6,094 nt of DNA from Candidatus Poribacteria bacterium. Its GTDB lineage: Bacteria; Poribacteria; WGA-4E; UBA9662. The position numbers were made by a program, and so were the translations under genes. Below, one piece after another: positions 5,876 through 6,094 of this stretch; the stretch's first letter is position 1, and the number at the start of each line of letters is the position of its first letter. The notes under the pieces were generated by a model. It did not search any database, was not told the origin of the DNA, and worked only from the letters and a program-made list of their open reading frames with translations. Location: positions 1-6,094 of the forward strand of contig PBVO01000019.1 in assembly GCA_002729015.1 (NCBI GenBank). Reading direction: 5' to 3'.

Positions 5876-5904
5876 ATTATCTCACAGTTTCTCCAATCTG
5901 TCAA
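5876..5904 (-). promoter_or_regulatory. Near-perfect sigma-70 promoter on the minus strand
   Basis: On the minus strand TTGACA (5904-5899) is followed after exactly 17 nt by GATAAT (5881-5876). The -35 box is the full consensus and the -10 box differs at one position. Start of transcription is expected near 5869. It is the best promoter match noticed in the window and is not attached to any intact gene. Confidence 0.65.
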
Positions 5905-6094
5905 GGTAGAAACCTATTTTTCTTCACTTCTGATTTTTTTCATTTTCCTCAAAATTCAGTTTTCACCTTAAATTACTCCTTAATCCCAATATTTAGTAGT
6001 AAGAAAATCAGGTATAATGGACATAATACCGCCAATCAGCTATCAGAAATCTCCTCTACTTTGTGAAGATATCTCAAAATCATGATTTAGCTGA

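Larger units (their letters stand above)
5560..6094. other. Right-hand intergenic region without an intact gene
   Basis: After the stop at 5559 no frame on either strand gives a convincing complete gene. The left half contains two plus-strand hairpins (5598-5620 and 5628-5663) and a minus-strand fragment resembling a recombinase C-terminus (5672-5809). The middle has a minus-strand promoter and terminator (5810-5904). From 5905 to the end the DNA is AT-rich with T-runs on the plus strand and many stops. Apart from an isolated TATAAT at 6013-6018 with no good -35 partner, I see nothing there. Confidence 0.7.

Noticed and set aside
5845..6066. Plus-strand open frame of 73 codons in the right AT-rich region
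   Set aside because: It starts on GTG without a ribosome site, is dominated by F and S from T-rich DNA, and overlaps the minus-strand promoter unit.
5905..6094. Tiny minus-strand frames with AAGGAG- or GAGGAAA-like sites in front
   Set aside because: They encode only 5 to 9 residues, show no pattern and are expected by chance in AT-rich DNA.

Overview
The window most resembles a chromosomal stretch from an uncultured bacterium of the Candidatus Poribacteria type, or a close relative among the phyla that use FlgD-like C-terminal sorting domains. The main evidence is the first, truncated gene. Its C-terminus reads NYPNPFNPETWIPF, then a YWDGK / GE-VASGTYFY / KMVMLK ending, a signature I associate strongly with that group. 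The other genes are predicted lipoproteins, so this is an envelope locus. No phage, CRISPR, rRNA or tRNA genes were seen.

Layout on the + strand: (1) 1-444 is the 3' end of a secreted protein with the sorting domain. (2) 555-1151 is a small LPP20-type lipoprotein with its own good Shine-Dalgarno. (3) 1152-1824 is a 673-nt gap. It holds a possible long-loop terminator, a nested AT-rich inverted repeat, an abrupt 180-nt island of about 51% GC (flanks about 25% GC, hand counted) with two strong hairpins, and a structured leader before the next gene. (4) 1825-4803 is a 992-residue modular lipoprotein: two carboxypeptidase-regulatory-like domains, four BACON-like Ig repeats, a third regulatory-like domain and a C-terminal seven-blade YVTN-type beta-propeller. 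(5) 4807-5559 starts 3 nt later and encodes a second LPP20-like lipoprotein fused to a two-helix DUF5683-like C-terminus. (6) 5560-6094 has no convincing intact gene. It holds a 14-bp hairpin, a fragment resembling the C-terminus of a serine recombinase on the minus strand, and a compact minus-strand promoter/two-hairpin/terminator unit that could make an RNA of about 60 nt.

Genes 1825-4803 and 4807-5559 almost certainly form one transcriptional unit. Together with the LPP20 protein upstream they suggest an envelope-associated assembly: a long beta-rich lipoprotein bracketed by two small lipoproteins of related fold. The function is not known. The most interesting unexplained DNA is the GC island at about 1362-1606 and the small minus-strand RNA unit at 5810-5904. 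Both are candidate non-coding RNAs, resting on structure and composition only.
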